Position numbers and translations under genes: made by a program | In this document: positions 1-5,225 of the stretch, one piece after another | Numbering within the stretch: the stretch's first letter is position 1 | Layout: every line of letters starts with the position of its first letter | IMG/VR virus record: IMGVR_UViG_3300035698_004241 | Location: 1-23,312 of that record | Direction: 5' to 3' (one strand) | Origin: a virus | DNA: 23,312 bases | The notes under the pieces: model-generated | The model's database searches: none | The model's input: the letters and a program-made list of their open reading frames with translations, nothing else | Told to the model about the DNA's origin: nothing

Positions 1-36
1 AGTTTGCATGATTCTGATTAGTATGTTATTGCTCAT
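1..36 (-). CDS. start of a small ORF running off the left edge
   Basis: An ATG at 36-34 is preceded by AAGGAG four to five bases upstream and opens a frame beginning MSNNILIRIMQT that reaches the window edge without a stop. It overlaps the last codons of the upstream gene (stop at 28-26) by 11 bases, in keeping with the tight packing of this leftward operon. Twelve codons are too few to assign a function. The ribosome binding site is the main evidence that it is real. Confidence 0.5.
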   Translation of the reverse strand, partial: MSNNILIRIMQT

Positions 37-286
37 TTCTCTCCTTTATCCATTTCAGCCAGCCAGTCAAACGATCTGTTTTTGCGGTTGCTGTGTCGAG
101 CCGCTTCTTTGTTCTATCATAGTGATCCGAGGTTTTCAGATATTCTATAAGAGTCGCCTGGCTTGCCTTTGACAATCTCAATTCTTTTTCCAGATACATC
201 AGAAGACTAGATATAGAATCTGCTTTTGTCCCACAAATAGGGCAAAAAGGGGTATTAAATGGTTTTCCGCAACATTCCTGTCTCAT
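26..286 (-). CDS. small zinc-ribbon/coiled-coil protein
   Basis: An 86-residue protein of unknown function. The N-terminus carries C5-C6-G and, nine residues later, CPICG (C15, C18), the usual layout of a short treble-clef or zinc-ribbon knuckle. The remaining 65 residues are charged and predicted by eye to be helical (SSLLMYLEKELRLSKASQ). I place the start at the ATG at 286-284 rather than at an upstream TTG, because GAAGGG lies just in front of this ATG. The previous gene ends two bases upstream (TAA at 290-288), so the two are probably translationally coupled. Small zinc-ribbon proteins of this kind are common in phage early operons and may bind nucleic acid or a host protein. That role is inference only. 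Confidence 0.75.
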   Translation of the reverse strand: MRQECCGKPFNTPFCPICGTKADSISSLLMYLEKELRLSKASQATLIEYLKTSDHYDRTKKRLDTATAKTDRLTGWLKWIKERNEQ

Positions 287-287
287 A

Positions 288-506
288 TTATTTCCCTTCA
301 ATTTCGGGCAAAGCCCATAAAAATTCTAAGTTCTCAATCTCGCGCGTAACCCGCCGGACATTTTCAGCGGCGAATCTCGCGCGTTTTCTGCAAGCAAAGA
401 CCAGGTTTTCGGGTAGTCCTGGCTCACGGCTCACACCGAGGTAGAAGTCCCGGCAGTTTTCCCATTCTTGCAGCGTAAAGTCAATGTCTGGCTGATCTAA
501 AAACAT
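288..506 (-). CDS. small phage protein of unknown function
   Basis: A 72-residue protein beginning MFLDQPDIDF. It has a charged helical middle (FACRKRARFAAENVRRVTRE) and a hydrophobic end. I recognise no domain. The start is the ATG at 506-504, because AAGGAGG sits eight bases upstream. This ATG overlaps the TAA of the preceding gene by one base (TAATG). The same 16-base junction AGGAGGCCAAAATAAT occurs at the next upstream gene boundary, so the initiation region looks duplicated. Its own 3' end encodes EIEGK-stop, and the codons for EG supply the Shine-Dalgarno of the next gene. Translation of the whole block is therefore likely coupled. Confidence 0.7.
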   Translation of the reverse strand: MFLDQPDIDFTLQEWENCRDFYLGVSREPGLPENLVFACRKRARFAAENVRRVTREIENLEFLWALPEIEGK

Positions 507-730
507 TATTTTGGCCTCCTTGTCCATTGGGAAGTCGCATTTCGCCACCGTATTTTTCGCCGTTCGTGGTTGGTGTCTGCGTCATAGCCGATAACCTTTC
601 GATTACAGCACGGACAGTTCCGTTCGTCATCGCAGATAGCACACTCGCAGCATTCAGTAAACATTGTACTATTTGTACCATTTGGCCCTAGCGGAAGAAT
701 CTGGGCTATCACTCCCGGATTTAAATACAT
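506..730 (-). CDS. Cys-rich small protein, likely zinc-binding
   Basis: A 74-residue protein starting MYLNPGVIAQ. The central segment has seven cysteines (C27, C28, C30, C33, C39, C41, C42) in the pattern CCECAIC-x5-CPCC, which would suit one or two zinc sites. It is followed by a basic stretch (HERRKIRWRN) that could contact nucleic acid. It ends in RRPK-stop. The codons of this tail (AGG AGG CCA AAA TAA) provide the ribosome binding site for the next gene, whose ATG overlaps the stop by one base. The start at 730-728 is chosen because the identical AGGAGGCCAAAATAATG context precedes it; longer in-frame extensions upstream have no such signal. Function unknown; a small regulatory or takeover protein is possible. 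Confidence 0.75.
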   Translation of the reverse strand: MYLNPGVIAQILPLGPNGTNSTMFTECCECAICDDERNCPCCNRKVIGYDADTNHERRKIRWRNATSQWTRRPK

Positions 731-903
731 TATTTTGGCCTCCTTCCGATATTCAGACGTTCGCCGAACCGTTCTTCTCGCGCCTTTGGCTTCGGCTTTG
801 GATCGCTGCCGGATGCCTGGCGACACTTTACGCCGTTCCGATACAGATTGTTTTCGCGGCATACGCCCGCACATTTTTTCCCATTACATGAACATATAAT
901 CAT
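730..903 (-). CDS. 57-aa Cys-rich protein
   Basis: A 57-residue frame beginning MIICSCNGKKCAGVC and ending GRRPK-stop. Five cysteines (C4, C6, C11, C15, C27) suggest metal binding. A proline/lysine linker (SDPKPKPKAREER) follows. The ATG at 903-901 has GAAAGG six bases upstream. The stop (732-730) overlaps the next ATG by one base. The final RRPK codons supply the next Shine-Dalgarno exactly as in the following gene, and this shared tail is the best evidence that the frame is translated. A longer open frame through the same DNA (MCGRMPRKQS...) lacks these signals and is a shadow. Function not recognised. It is the first gene of the tightly packed half of the operon, after a 157-base structured spacer. 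Confidence 0.7.
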   Translation of the reverse strand: MIICSCNGKKCAGVCRENNLYRNGVKCRQASGSDPKPKPKAREERFGERLNIGRRPK

Positions 904-936
904 TTCTTGCCTTTCGTAAAAGTTATAAAATTAATT

Positions 937-981
937 GTTAAGCTCACACACCGAATTGGGTGTACAGTGTGCGGCCTTAAC
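937..981 (-). promoter_or_regulatory. long imperfect hairpin in the leader of the Cys-rich gene block
   Basis: Outer arms GTTAAG (937-942) and CTTAAC (976-981) enclose CACAC (945-949) with GTGTG (967-971) and ACC (950-952) with GGT (959-961), closed by a six-base loop. A five-base bulge lies at 962-966. In RNA from the minus strand this fold lies about 35 bases before the ATG at 903. No U-run follows it closely, so it is more likely a structured leader or processing site than a terminator. The whole spacer (904-1060) has no ORF. Confidence 0.45.
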
Positions 982-1060
982 GACTACACAGCCGTATTAA
1001 CATTTGAAACCCGCTTTGCAATTGAATGCCACACGCCGACACGGTGAGCGGGGGAAGGTG

Positions 1061-1252
1061 TTAGTTGCCTTTTGCGATCTCGATAGTCTCGGCAATATCG
1101 AAAGCTTTATGCGCTTCCTTATTAGCTTCTATTGCAATACCAAACTCAACATAACCGATTTTCATGTTGCGGAATGCTTTTGCTGATGTCATATACGCTA
1201 ATGCTTCGATGCGAAAGATTTCAAGTGCTTCGTTGTACTCTTTTGATGCCAT
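1061..1252 (-). CDS. small helical protein of unknown function
   Basis: A 63-residue protein, MASKEYNEAL..., rich in Ala, Glu and Ile, with the look of a continuous helical bundle (FRIEALAYMTSAKAF, EANKEAHKAFDIAETIEI). No catalytic or metal motif is visible. The start is the ATG at 1252-1250. A TTGGAG lies nine bases upstream; the two alternative starts just ahead (ATGATT at 1258, and a far-upstream one) sit too close to, or upstream of, this signal. It is separated from the gene before it by a spacer with the repeated AT-rich leader, and from the gene after it by the 157-base structured leader. I do not recognise a family. Confidence 0.65.
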   Translation of the reverse strand: MASKEYNEALEIFRIEALAYMTSAKAFRNMKIGYVEFGIAIEANKEAHKAFDIAETIEIAKGN

Positions 1253-1257
1253 AATCA

Positions 1258-1287
1258 TAAACTCCAATAAAATAAATAACAATTAAC
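1258..1287 (-). repeat. AT-rich leader repeat, copy A
   Basis: On the minus strand this reads GTTAATTGTTAT-TTATTTTA followed by TTGGAGTTTA and the start codon. It shares a 21-base identical stretch with copy C (1865-1893) and the TTAATTGTTAT core and TTGGAGTTTAT Shine-Dalgarno with copy B (1474-1504). It may be a duplicated ribosome-loading leader or a minor promoter. Confidence 0.6.
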
Positions 1288-1300
1288 AGTTAAATGACGG

Positions 1301-1471
1301 TTAAATCCAAGTATCCATCGTAGAGAGTACCGGACACATGCCACAAGTGCATTTTTCCTCATGCTTACAGATAAAATACCCACCATAGGCATTTTCAATA
1401 ATATGCCCGTTAGAATCAGCAAGCGTCTTTTCAGCATCTTCAAATGTGTTGTAATGTGCAATCGTTTCCAT
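1301..1471 (-). CDS. 56-aa protein with Cys cluster
   Basis: A 56-residue protein, METIAHYNTF..., with an N-terminal alpha/beta-looking half and a C-terminal cluster CKHEEKCTCGMC (C35, C41, C43, C46) that could bind zinc. The ATG at 1471-1469 follows TTGGAG by seven to eight bases. The longer frame upstream begins with a TTG that is part of this ribosome binding site, so I reject it. The gene lies between two spacers that carry the AT-rich leader repeat. Function unknown. An overlapping open frame (1255-1461) in another phase has no ribosome binding site and is a shadow. Confidence 0.65.
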   Translation of the reverse strand: METIAHYNTFEDAEKTLADSNGHIIENAYGGYFICKHEEKCTCGMCPVLSTMDTWI

Positions 1472-1473
1472 AA

Positions 1474-1504
1474 TAAACTCCAATAAAGTAATATAACAAT
1501 TAAT
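1474..1504 (-). repeat. AT-rich leader repeat, copy B
   Basis: The minus strand reads ATTAATTGTTAT, a diverged AT stretch, then TTGGAGTTTATTATG. It is directly preceded by a short hairpin (TAACCG-CCTT-CGG-TTA with a two-base bulge, about 1502-1517). The order hairpin, AT core, Shine-Dalgarno, ATG is the same as at copies A and C. Confidence 0.55.
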
Positions 1505-1525
1505 CCCGAAGGCGGTTAGTGTTAG

Positions 1526-1861
1526 TTAAAAGTTTTGAATTATAATTCCACCATCAAATTCAATAACCTGAGTATTATTACGCAGATAATCTAAGCAATC
1601 TTCTTCTTGATCATGTTCGTCAACATCGTCGCAGGGTGCGAAGTCATAACCAGCGTCATTTATGCAGTCAACAGCTGATTCATATTCGGTATACTCGCAA
1701 CATAGAGCGATAATATCAAGCTCAATTTCACAATCACAATCATTTTCAAGCTCTTCAAGGTAATCAAACAACGCCCTTTTGCCTTCATAACTGAACTGAT
1801 CCTGGCGGTCATGTGAATGGAATCTATCGGTAAAATCGCAAAAGCTTACTTGTTCTTTCAT
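1526..1861 (-). CDS. conserved acidic phage hypothetical protein
   Basis: A 111-residue acidic protein, MKEQVSFCDF..., that resembles a widespread small phage/plasmid hypothetical family. Shared features recalled from that family are an N-terminal FxDxFxxxxRxxQFSYEG segment, a middle EIELDIIALCCEYTEY, and a C-terminus FDGGIIIQNF; all three are present here. No function has been established for it that I know of. Many Asp/Glu residues give a strongly negative surface, so DNA mimicry or binding to a basic host protein is conceivable but unproven. The start is the ATG at 1861-1859, preceded by AAGGG. The first half of the spacer upstream folds into a three-way junction (1900-1940). Confidence 0.75.
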   Translation of the reverse strand: MKEQVSFCDFTDRFHSHDRQDQFSYEGKRALFDYLEELENDCDCEIELDIIALCCEYTEYESAVDCINDAGYDFAPCDDVDEHDQEEDCLDYLRNNTQVIEFDGGIIIQNF

Positions 1862-1864
1862 AAT

Positions 1865-1893
1865 TAAAACCCTTAAAATAAATAACAATTAAC
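1865..1893 (-). repeat. AT-rich leader repeat, copy C
   Basis: The minus strand reads GTTAATTGTTAT-TTATTTTA and then AAGGGTTTTAATTATG. It is the best match to copy A and differs mainly in the Shine-Dalgarno region. It lies immediately downstream of the three-way junction fold at 1900-1940. Confidence 0.6.
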
Positions 1894-1899
1894 ATTAAA

Positions 1900-1940
1900 C
1901 CCACTGCCGGTAACGATCCGGCTAAACGCTGTTTGGTGGG
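1900..1940 (-). other. predicted three-way-junction RNA element
   Basis: Three perfect stems nest exactly: P1 CCCAC (1900-1904) with GTGGG (1936-1940); P2 GCCGG (1906-1910) with CCGGC (1918-1922), loop TAACGAT; P3 AAAC (1924-1927) with GTTT (1931-1934), loop GCT. Only single unpaired bases (1905, 1923, 1935) join the stems. The fold starts two bases after the stop of the upstream gene and ends 39 bases before the next ATG. There is no U-run. It could be a stability or processing element, or a ligand- or protein-binding leader. Confidence 0.5.
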
Positions 1941-1942
1941 CG

Positions 1943-2275
1943 TTAGGCAAGCTGTAATTTACCGCAAACTTGCATTATCTGGTTGAATGTAGCCTTATCA
2001 GTATCAGACTTACATGCTTCATCATCAATGCACCAGAGAGCATAATAAGGCCCGTCTTTATCAGACTGCCGGCTATACCAAAGAATATTATCGTCTAATA
2101 CGTCACCCATGTAAGACTTAACCTGTGAGCTATACTTACCCTTATCTTGGCGTATTTTATGAGCATTGACCCAAGCTAATAAGCCTGTGCTAATAAGTGA
2201 GCCCTTACCAGTGGATACAAACAAAGACTCTAATTCGATATTCTTTACAGTGGTGTTTAGTGTTGCTAGTTTCAT
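1943..2275 (-). CDS. first gene of the leftward operon, unknown function
   Basis: A 110-residue protein starting MKLATLNTTV. It has a mixed alpha/beta composition and a C-terminal region with scattered cysteines (ALWCIDDEACK, QVCGKL). I recognise no family. The start is the ATG at 2275-2273, preceded by AAGGA at good spacing. A longer frame upstream runs through the promoter and is rejected. It is the promoter-proximal gene, with an mRNA leader of about 35 bases, so it should be among the earliest and most strongly expressed products of this operon. Such a position often holds host-takeover or anti-defence genes, but nothing in the sequence itself shows that. Confidence 0.7.
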   Translation of the reverse strand: MKLATLNTTVKNIELESLFVSTGKGSLISTGLLAWVNAHKIRQDKGKYSSQVKSYMGDVLDDNILWYSRQSDKDGPYYALWCIDDEACKSDTDKATFNQIMQVCGKLQLA

Positions 2276-2317
2276 GGTTAAAATCCTTAAAAAATGATTA
2301 TTGTTTGTGTTACTGTT

Positions 2318-2347
2318 ATAATATACACCCCATCGGCACAAAGTCAA
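2318..2347 (-). promoter_or_regulatory. sigma70-type promoter for the leftward operon
   Basis: The minus strand has TTGACT (2347-2342), an 18-base spacer, and TATTAT (2323-2318). A TATATT with a 16-base spacer overlaps it. The match to both consensus boxes is strong, and the first ATG lies about 43 bases downstream. A TAAAGTTTG (2357-2349) sits one base upstream of the -35 box; the same nonamer forms both arms of the dyad at the promoter before the portal gene. Confidence 0.7.
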
Positions 2348-2540
2348 GCAAACTTTAGATTTTAATTTGCGTACTGAAAAGATTTATCCAGCTCTTGAAT
2401 TAAATCGGGGAATACAGGCTAGTATTAAGGATTACAAGTCAAGCCATTATTTCCAGCAAGCCACATAGACAGACTCAGTACGAGGCGCACAGAGGCCAAA
2501 CAGCCCTGACAACCGACAACCAGCCGGATAATACGCAAAC

Positions 2541-2580
2541 AGCCACACAAGCCACAGCCACACAAGCCACAGCCACAGCC
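2541..2580. repeat. 15-bp tandem repeat, about 2.7 copies
   Basis: The unit AGCCACACAAGCCAC occurs at 2541-2555 and identically at 2556-2570, followed by a partial AGCCACAGCC (2571-2580). It sits in the A/C-rich block of the control region. It could be an iteron array or simple replication slippage. Confidence 0.75.
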
Positions 2581-2761
2581 CGACACAACAACGCACGCAG
2601 ACAGTCAACGTCTCACACACACGACACACAACCCCACAGTTGACGCACCAGCTTGCGGACTTGCCGTACCCGTACTGGTATGCGATAAGGCTACACCACA
2701 ACCAATACGCATATAGCACCATGCACAACACGCACACCACACAAGACACAAGTACACCACA

Positions 2762-2807
2762 ACACGTGGTAACTACGGGACACATCACAACACACGTGGT
2801 AATTACG
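2762..2807. repeat. pair of ACACGTGGTAAYTACG repeats, 30-bp period
   Basis: ACACGTGGTAACTACG lies at 2762-2777 and ACACGTGGTAATTACG at 2792-2807, exactly 30 bases apart, about three helical turns. Each contains the palindrome CACGTG. The second also forms the dyad CACGT-n7-ACGTG (2793-2809). This is the layout of a protein-binding site (operator or initiator); no specific regulator is identified. Confidence 0.6.
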
Positions 2808-2869
2808 TGGGTAACTCGATCGCGTGTCCCGTTTCGCCAGGTGTCCAAGCAGTCCAAGATTCAAGTCTG

Positions 2870-2895
2870 AATTCGTAGACAATAGGCTACGAATT
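2870..2895. repeat. 9-bp perfect stem-loop
   Basis: AATTCGTAG (2870-2878) pairs with CTACGAATT (2887-2895) around an eight-base loop. There is no T-run on either side, so it is not an intrinsic terminator. Its right arm plus two loop bases, GGCTACGAA, recurs in the loop of the terminator at 7901-7942. Confidence 0.6.
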
Positions 2896-3102
2896 GCTAG
2901 TGTGAACGCATTAGCACGCCTAAAACAGGCCCTCAGACCATAAAAAAACGGGTTTTTATGAGAGGATCGCGGGTATTGTCAGGATTCGAACCACACCCCC
3001 CCCCTTTTTTATTTTGGAGTCCCTAGTTACCCTGTGAAACACCTTTCCCCTTTTCCTATTCCCGACTTATATTATAACAATCAGTTTGAAACGGATTGTC
3101 TT

Positions 3103-3131
3103 TTTTCTAGTCTTCTTCCAGTATATATAAT
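3103..3131 (+). promoter_or_regulatory. weak candidate rightward promoter
   Basis: A perfect TATAAT at 3126-3131 lies in AT-rich DNA, but the base window 17 upstream (TTTTCT, 3103-3108) is a poor -35. Other -10-like elements are TATATTATAACA at 3068-3079 (identical to the -10 of the leftward promoter) and TATAAA at 3208-3213. One of them probably starts the rightward transcript, and I cannot decide which. Confidence 0.3.
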
Positions 3132-3326
3132 ACATATGGTTTCTTTTGCGTTATAGGATATTTGGACATTAGTAATTGTTTAGTCTTTAGTTAACTTTCG
3201 TAGTTGTTATAAAAGGACTTTACTTTTGGATTTAGGTTGGATTTAATTTGCAGGTTAGTCGAAAAGATGTTATTGTTTTACATATCACAAGTGGCATTAT
3301 TGAAAAGTTAATATATAAGGATAATC

Positions 3327-4331
3327 ATGGCAAATAAATGTCCAGACGATGAATGCGTACGCCTCAAGAAGAGAATTGATATTCAACTCCGAACCATAGA
3401 TCGGCAAAGCGAGAAAATCGCAACGACTAATTCTGAGCTGGCAAGGATTACGGAATTCAACAAAGATCAGGTTGGCATTATTACGAAACTTGTATGTGCT
3501 AACGAAAAGGGCAACGAAGCCTACCAGCGTATATTCGACGAGAAGGTCGAACGCTGCATGTATATTGCCGAGCTTGAAGCGAAGATTGAACGCCTATCGT
3601 CCAGAGGTATTGAGGATATGCAGGACACAATAGCAACGCTTGAAGCCGAGAACGCCAACCTCCGCAAGTCCATCGCCGCTTACGAGCCATTGGATAGGCT
3701 TATGAAGGAGCGGGATGAGTTGAAAGCTCAAGAATCAGAAGGCATGGAAGCTACATTAAGCCAAATGTTATCTAAAGAACAGGCAGAGAGATGGGGTTTA
3801 GACGAACACGGACATAAAAGAAATACCCAACAAATATTTATGAGAGCGTGTCTAGCCATTGACGACCTTGAAACTAAGTCAGCAGCAGACCTCAAACAGT
3901 ACCTTGATATTGTTGACAGAAATGCCGAGCTTGAAGCGAAGTTGCTTGCCGAGTATAAGTGGGTTAGCGTTGAGGAAGATGGCAGCAACCTTCCGTCCGA
4001 TCCCAACGAAGAAGTTTTCTGGAGAGAACCATCTGGTCACATAGAAAAATATAACTCAGAAATGTTTGTTAAACGTGAGGTTACTCATTACATGCGAATA
4101 CCTCCCATCCACCTGCCAGAAGCAAAGCCAGAGATGAAGAATGATAAGCCACTGTACGGTGCTTTTGAGTCTCAAATCAAGCCAGCCGACGACAAGAAGG
4201 TGTGCGAATGGAAGAGTAGTAGTTATAATCATACTACATCATGTGGCATTTCATGTCCTCGCAACCTAGAAGAAGATTTTTTTACATACATATGCCCCTA
4301 CTGCGGGCTGCCGATCAAGGAGGTGGAGTGA
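3327..4331 (+). CDS. coiled-coil protein with DUF551-like and zinc-ribbon segments
   Basis: A 334-residue protein in three parts. Residues 10-150 and 175-210 are heptad-rich coiled coil (AELEAKIERL, IATLEAENANLRKS, AELEAKLLAEY). Residues 210-262 match the DUF551 pattern: a YKWVSVEEDGSNLP start, then EVFW, and a VTHYMRIPPIHLP end. Residues 293-333 form a Cys-rich tail with C293, C306, C310 and a CPYCG knuckle (C323, C326). DUF551 proteins are common in phage early regions and have no known function. The start has AAGGA six bases upstream and nothing longer is possible. An 18-base sequence is exactly repeated (3567-3584 and 3924-3941), so the coil has probably grown by internal duplication. The stop overlaps the next ATG (TGATG). 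Confidence 0.75.
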   Translation: MANKCPDDECVRLKKRIDIQLRTIDRQSEKIATTNSELARITEFNKDQVGIITKLVCANEKGNEAYQRIFDEKVERCMYIAELEAKIERLSSRGIEDMQDTIATLEAENANLRKSIAAYEPLDRLMKERDELKAQESEGMEATLSQMLSKEQAERWGLDEHGHKRNTQQIFMRACLAIDDLETKSAADLKQYLDIVDRNAELEAKLLAEYKWVSVEEDGSNLPSDPNEEVFWREPSGHIEKYNSEMFVKREVTHYMRIPPIHLPEAKPEMKNDKPLYGAFESQIKPADDKKVCEWKSSSYNHTTSCGISCPRNLEEDFFTYICPYCGLPIKEVE

Positions 4332-4555
4332 TGACCTGCCCATTAGACAAAGACTGCGTATTTGCGAACCAACAGTCTGAGTGCGACCGTGTCCAGCTAT
4401 GCTGTAATGAGAAGCTGGCTGTCAAGGACGCTGAGATTGCCGCCTTGAAGCTTGAGAACGCTGAGTATTTACAGCACATGCACGACATGCAGCGTGAATG
4501 GCTTGATACTATCAAACGACTTCGCAAGAAACTTGGAGAGCTTGATAATGACTGA
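4331..4555 (+). CDS. small Cys/coiled-coil protein
   Basis: A 74-residue protein, MTCPLDKDCVFANQ.... The N-terminal 26 residues hold five cysteines (C3, C9, C18, C24, C25); the rest is an amphipathic helix or coiled coil (LAVKDAEIAALKLENAEYL, TIKRLRKKLGEL). The ATG at 4331 overlaps the stop of the previous gene by one base and follows AAGGAGG with a seven-base spacer, so I prefer it to the longer upstream frame. The Cys plus coil layout echoes the first gene of this operon, and a paralogous or fragment relation is possible. It overlaps the next gene by eight bases. Function unknown. Confidence 0.7.
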   Translation: MTCPLDKDCVFANQQSECDRVQLCCNEKLAVKDAEIAALKLENAEYLQHMHDMQREWLDTIKRLRKKLGELDND

Positions 4556-5222
4556 ACCGATAAAAAAACTAACCAGGTTCACAGAGCAAGAACTGAAACA
4601 GCGTAAGATTGGTGACTTCATTGACCCGGAGGGCATGTACGAAAAGTCCAGCCAGTTCAAAACCAAAAAAGAGACTTATGCAGCCGAGGGCGTACTGAAG
4701 TCTTATACATCGCTCTACAAGAGTTTTTGTGTGCTTCTGATTAAGGCAGACATACGTGCTACTGATGCTCCGGATAGGTATGCTTCGGCAAAATGTGCCC
4801 AGCTGATGATCGACGCATATTTATTGCACAGGAGTCGCGGTCAGGACGCTGAAATTCCGAACCAGGTTCACCTTTACAAAGTCAATAAGGAAAGCGAAGC
4901 CGAGGAATCAGGTATCGAACTGTACGATGCTGAACTTTTTGAGGAAGGCGGCGGGGTGAGCGAGAACGAAATGATTCGGTGGGTCAATAAGAATATGCGT
5001 ATCGCTGACATTGAACCAGTAGACGCGCCGTGTTCAGACGCCTATGGGATGTTGTTGCATTACCGCAAGACAGAGCAAAGGCAGGAGAAGTTCTACGACA
5101 CAATGGTTCCGAAACTCCTTTCTAAGGAAGACGCGAAAAAAACAAACAAACTTGAGGACCCCGGCAAAGATACAATTGATTTAATCAAGCGGTTACAAAA
5201 AGCATTACCGGAAAGCGAGTAA
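4548..5222 (+). CDS. candidate terminase small subunit
   Basis: A 224-residue protein beginning MTEPIKKLTRFTEQELKQR. It is largely helical and charged, with a C-terminal helix (DTIDLIKRLQKALPE). It lies a few small genes before the large terminase, where the small subunit that recognises packaging sites normally sits, and its length and helical character fit. I see no clear helix-turn-helix, so the call rests mainly on position. The region QMIDAYLLHRSR-like (residues 85-100) and the acidic middle (ELYDAELFEEGGG) are not diagnostic. The ATG at 4548 overlaps the end of the upstream gene. The longer frame upstream lies inside that gene and is rejected. It may instead be an unrelated packaging accessory protein. 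Confidence 0.45.
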   Translation: MTEPIKKLTRFTEQELKQRKIGDFIDPEGMYEKSSQFKTKKETYAAEGVLKSYTSLYKSFCVLLIKADIRATDAPDRYASAKCAQLMIDAYLLHRSRGQDAEIPNQVHLYKVNKESEAEESGIELYDAELFEEGGGVSENEMIRWVNKNMRIADIEPVDAPCSDAYGMLLHYRKTEQRQEKFYDTMVPKLLSKEDAKKTNKLEDPGKDTIDLIKRLQKALPESE

Positions 5223-5225
5223 AAA

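Larger units (their letters stand above)
2348..3326. other. divergent non-coding control region, possible origin
   Basis: No convincing gene lies between the leftward promoter and the ATG at 3327. Open frames on both strands here have repetitive, implausible translations and no ribosome binding sites. From about 2450 to 2860 the + strand is dominated by A and C (ACA, CCA and CAC runs), with a 15-base tandem repeat and a pair of CACGTG-containing repeats. After that come a 9-bp perfect hairpin (2870-2895), an AT hairpin CATAAAAA/TTTTTATG (2939-2960), a C9T6 homopolymer tract (2996-3010) and AT-rich DNA with -10-like elements. The mix of strand-biased composition, iterated motifs and divergent transcription would fit a replication origin and early control region, but no known initiator site is recognised. 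Confidence 0.5.

Noticed and set aside
2541-2580. CRISPR-like array
   Set aside because: The repeats are contiguous 15-mers without spacers, and there are no cas genes.
2447-2857. 136-codon minus-strand open frame and two overlapping frames on either strand
   Set aside because: The translations are dominated by Cys, Val, Trp and Leu or by Thr/His runs from the A/C-rich DNA. There is no ribosome binding site and no domain-like pattern.
1-2900. Prophage junction or attachment site at the left side
   Set aside because: All left-side genes look phage-like. There is no integrase, tRNA gene or host gene, and the only tRNA-like motif is not part of a tRNA.
2982-2992. tRNA gene on the minus strand suggested by GGTTCGAATCC
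   Set aside because: The T-stem pairs over only two bases, and no anticodon arm, D-arm or acceptor partner can be found around it.
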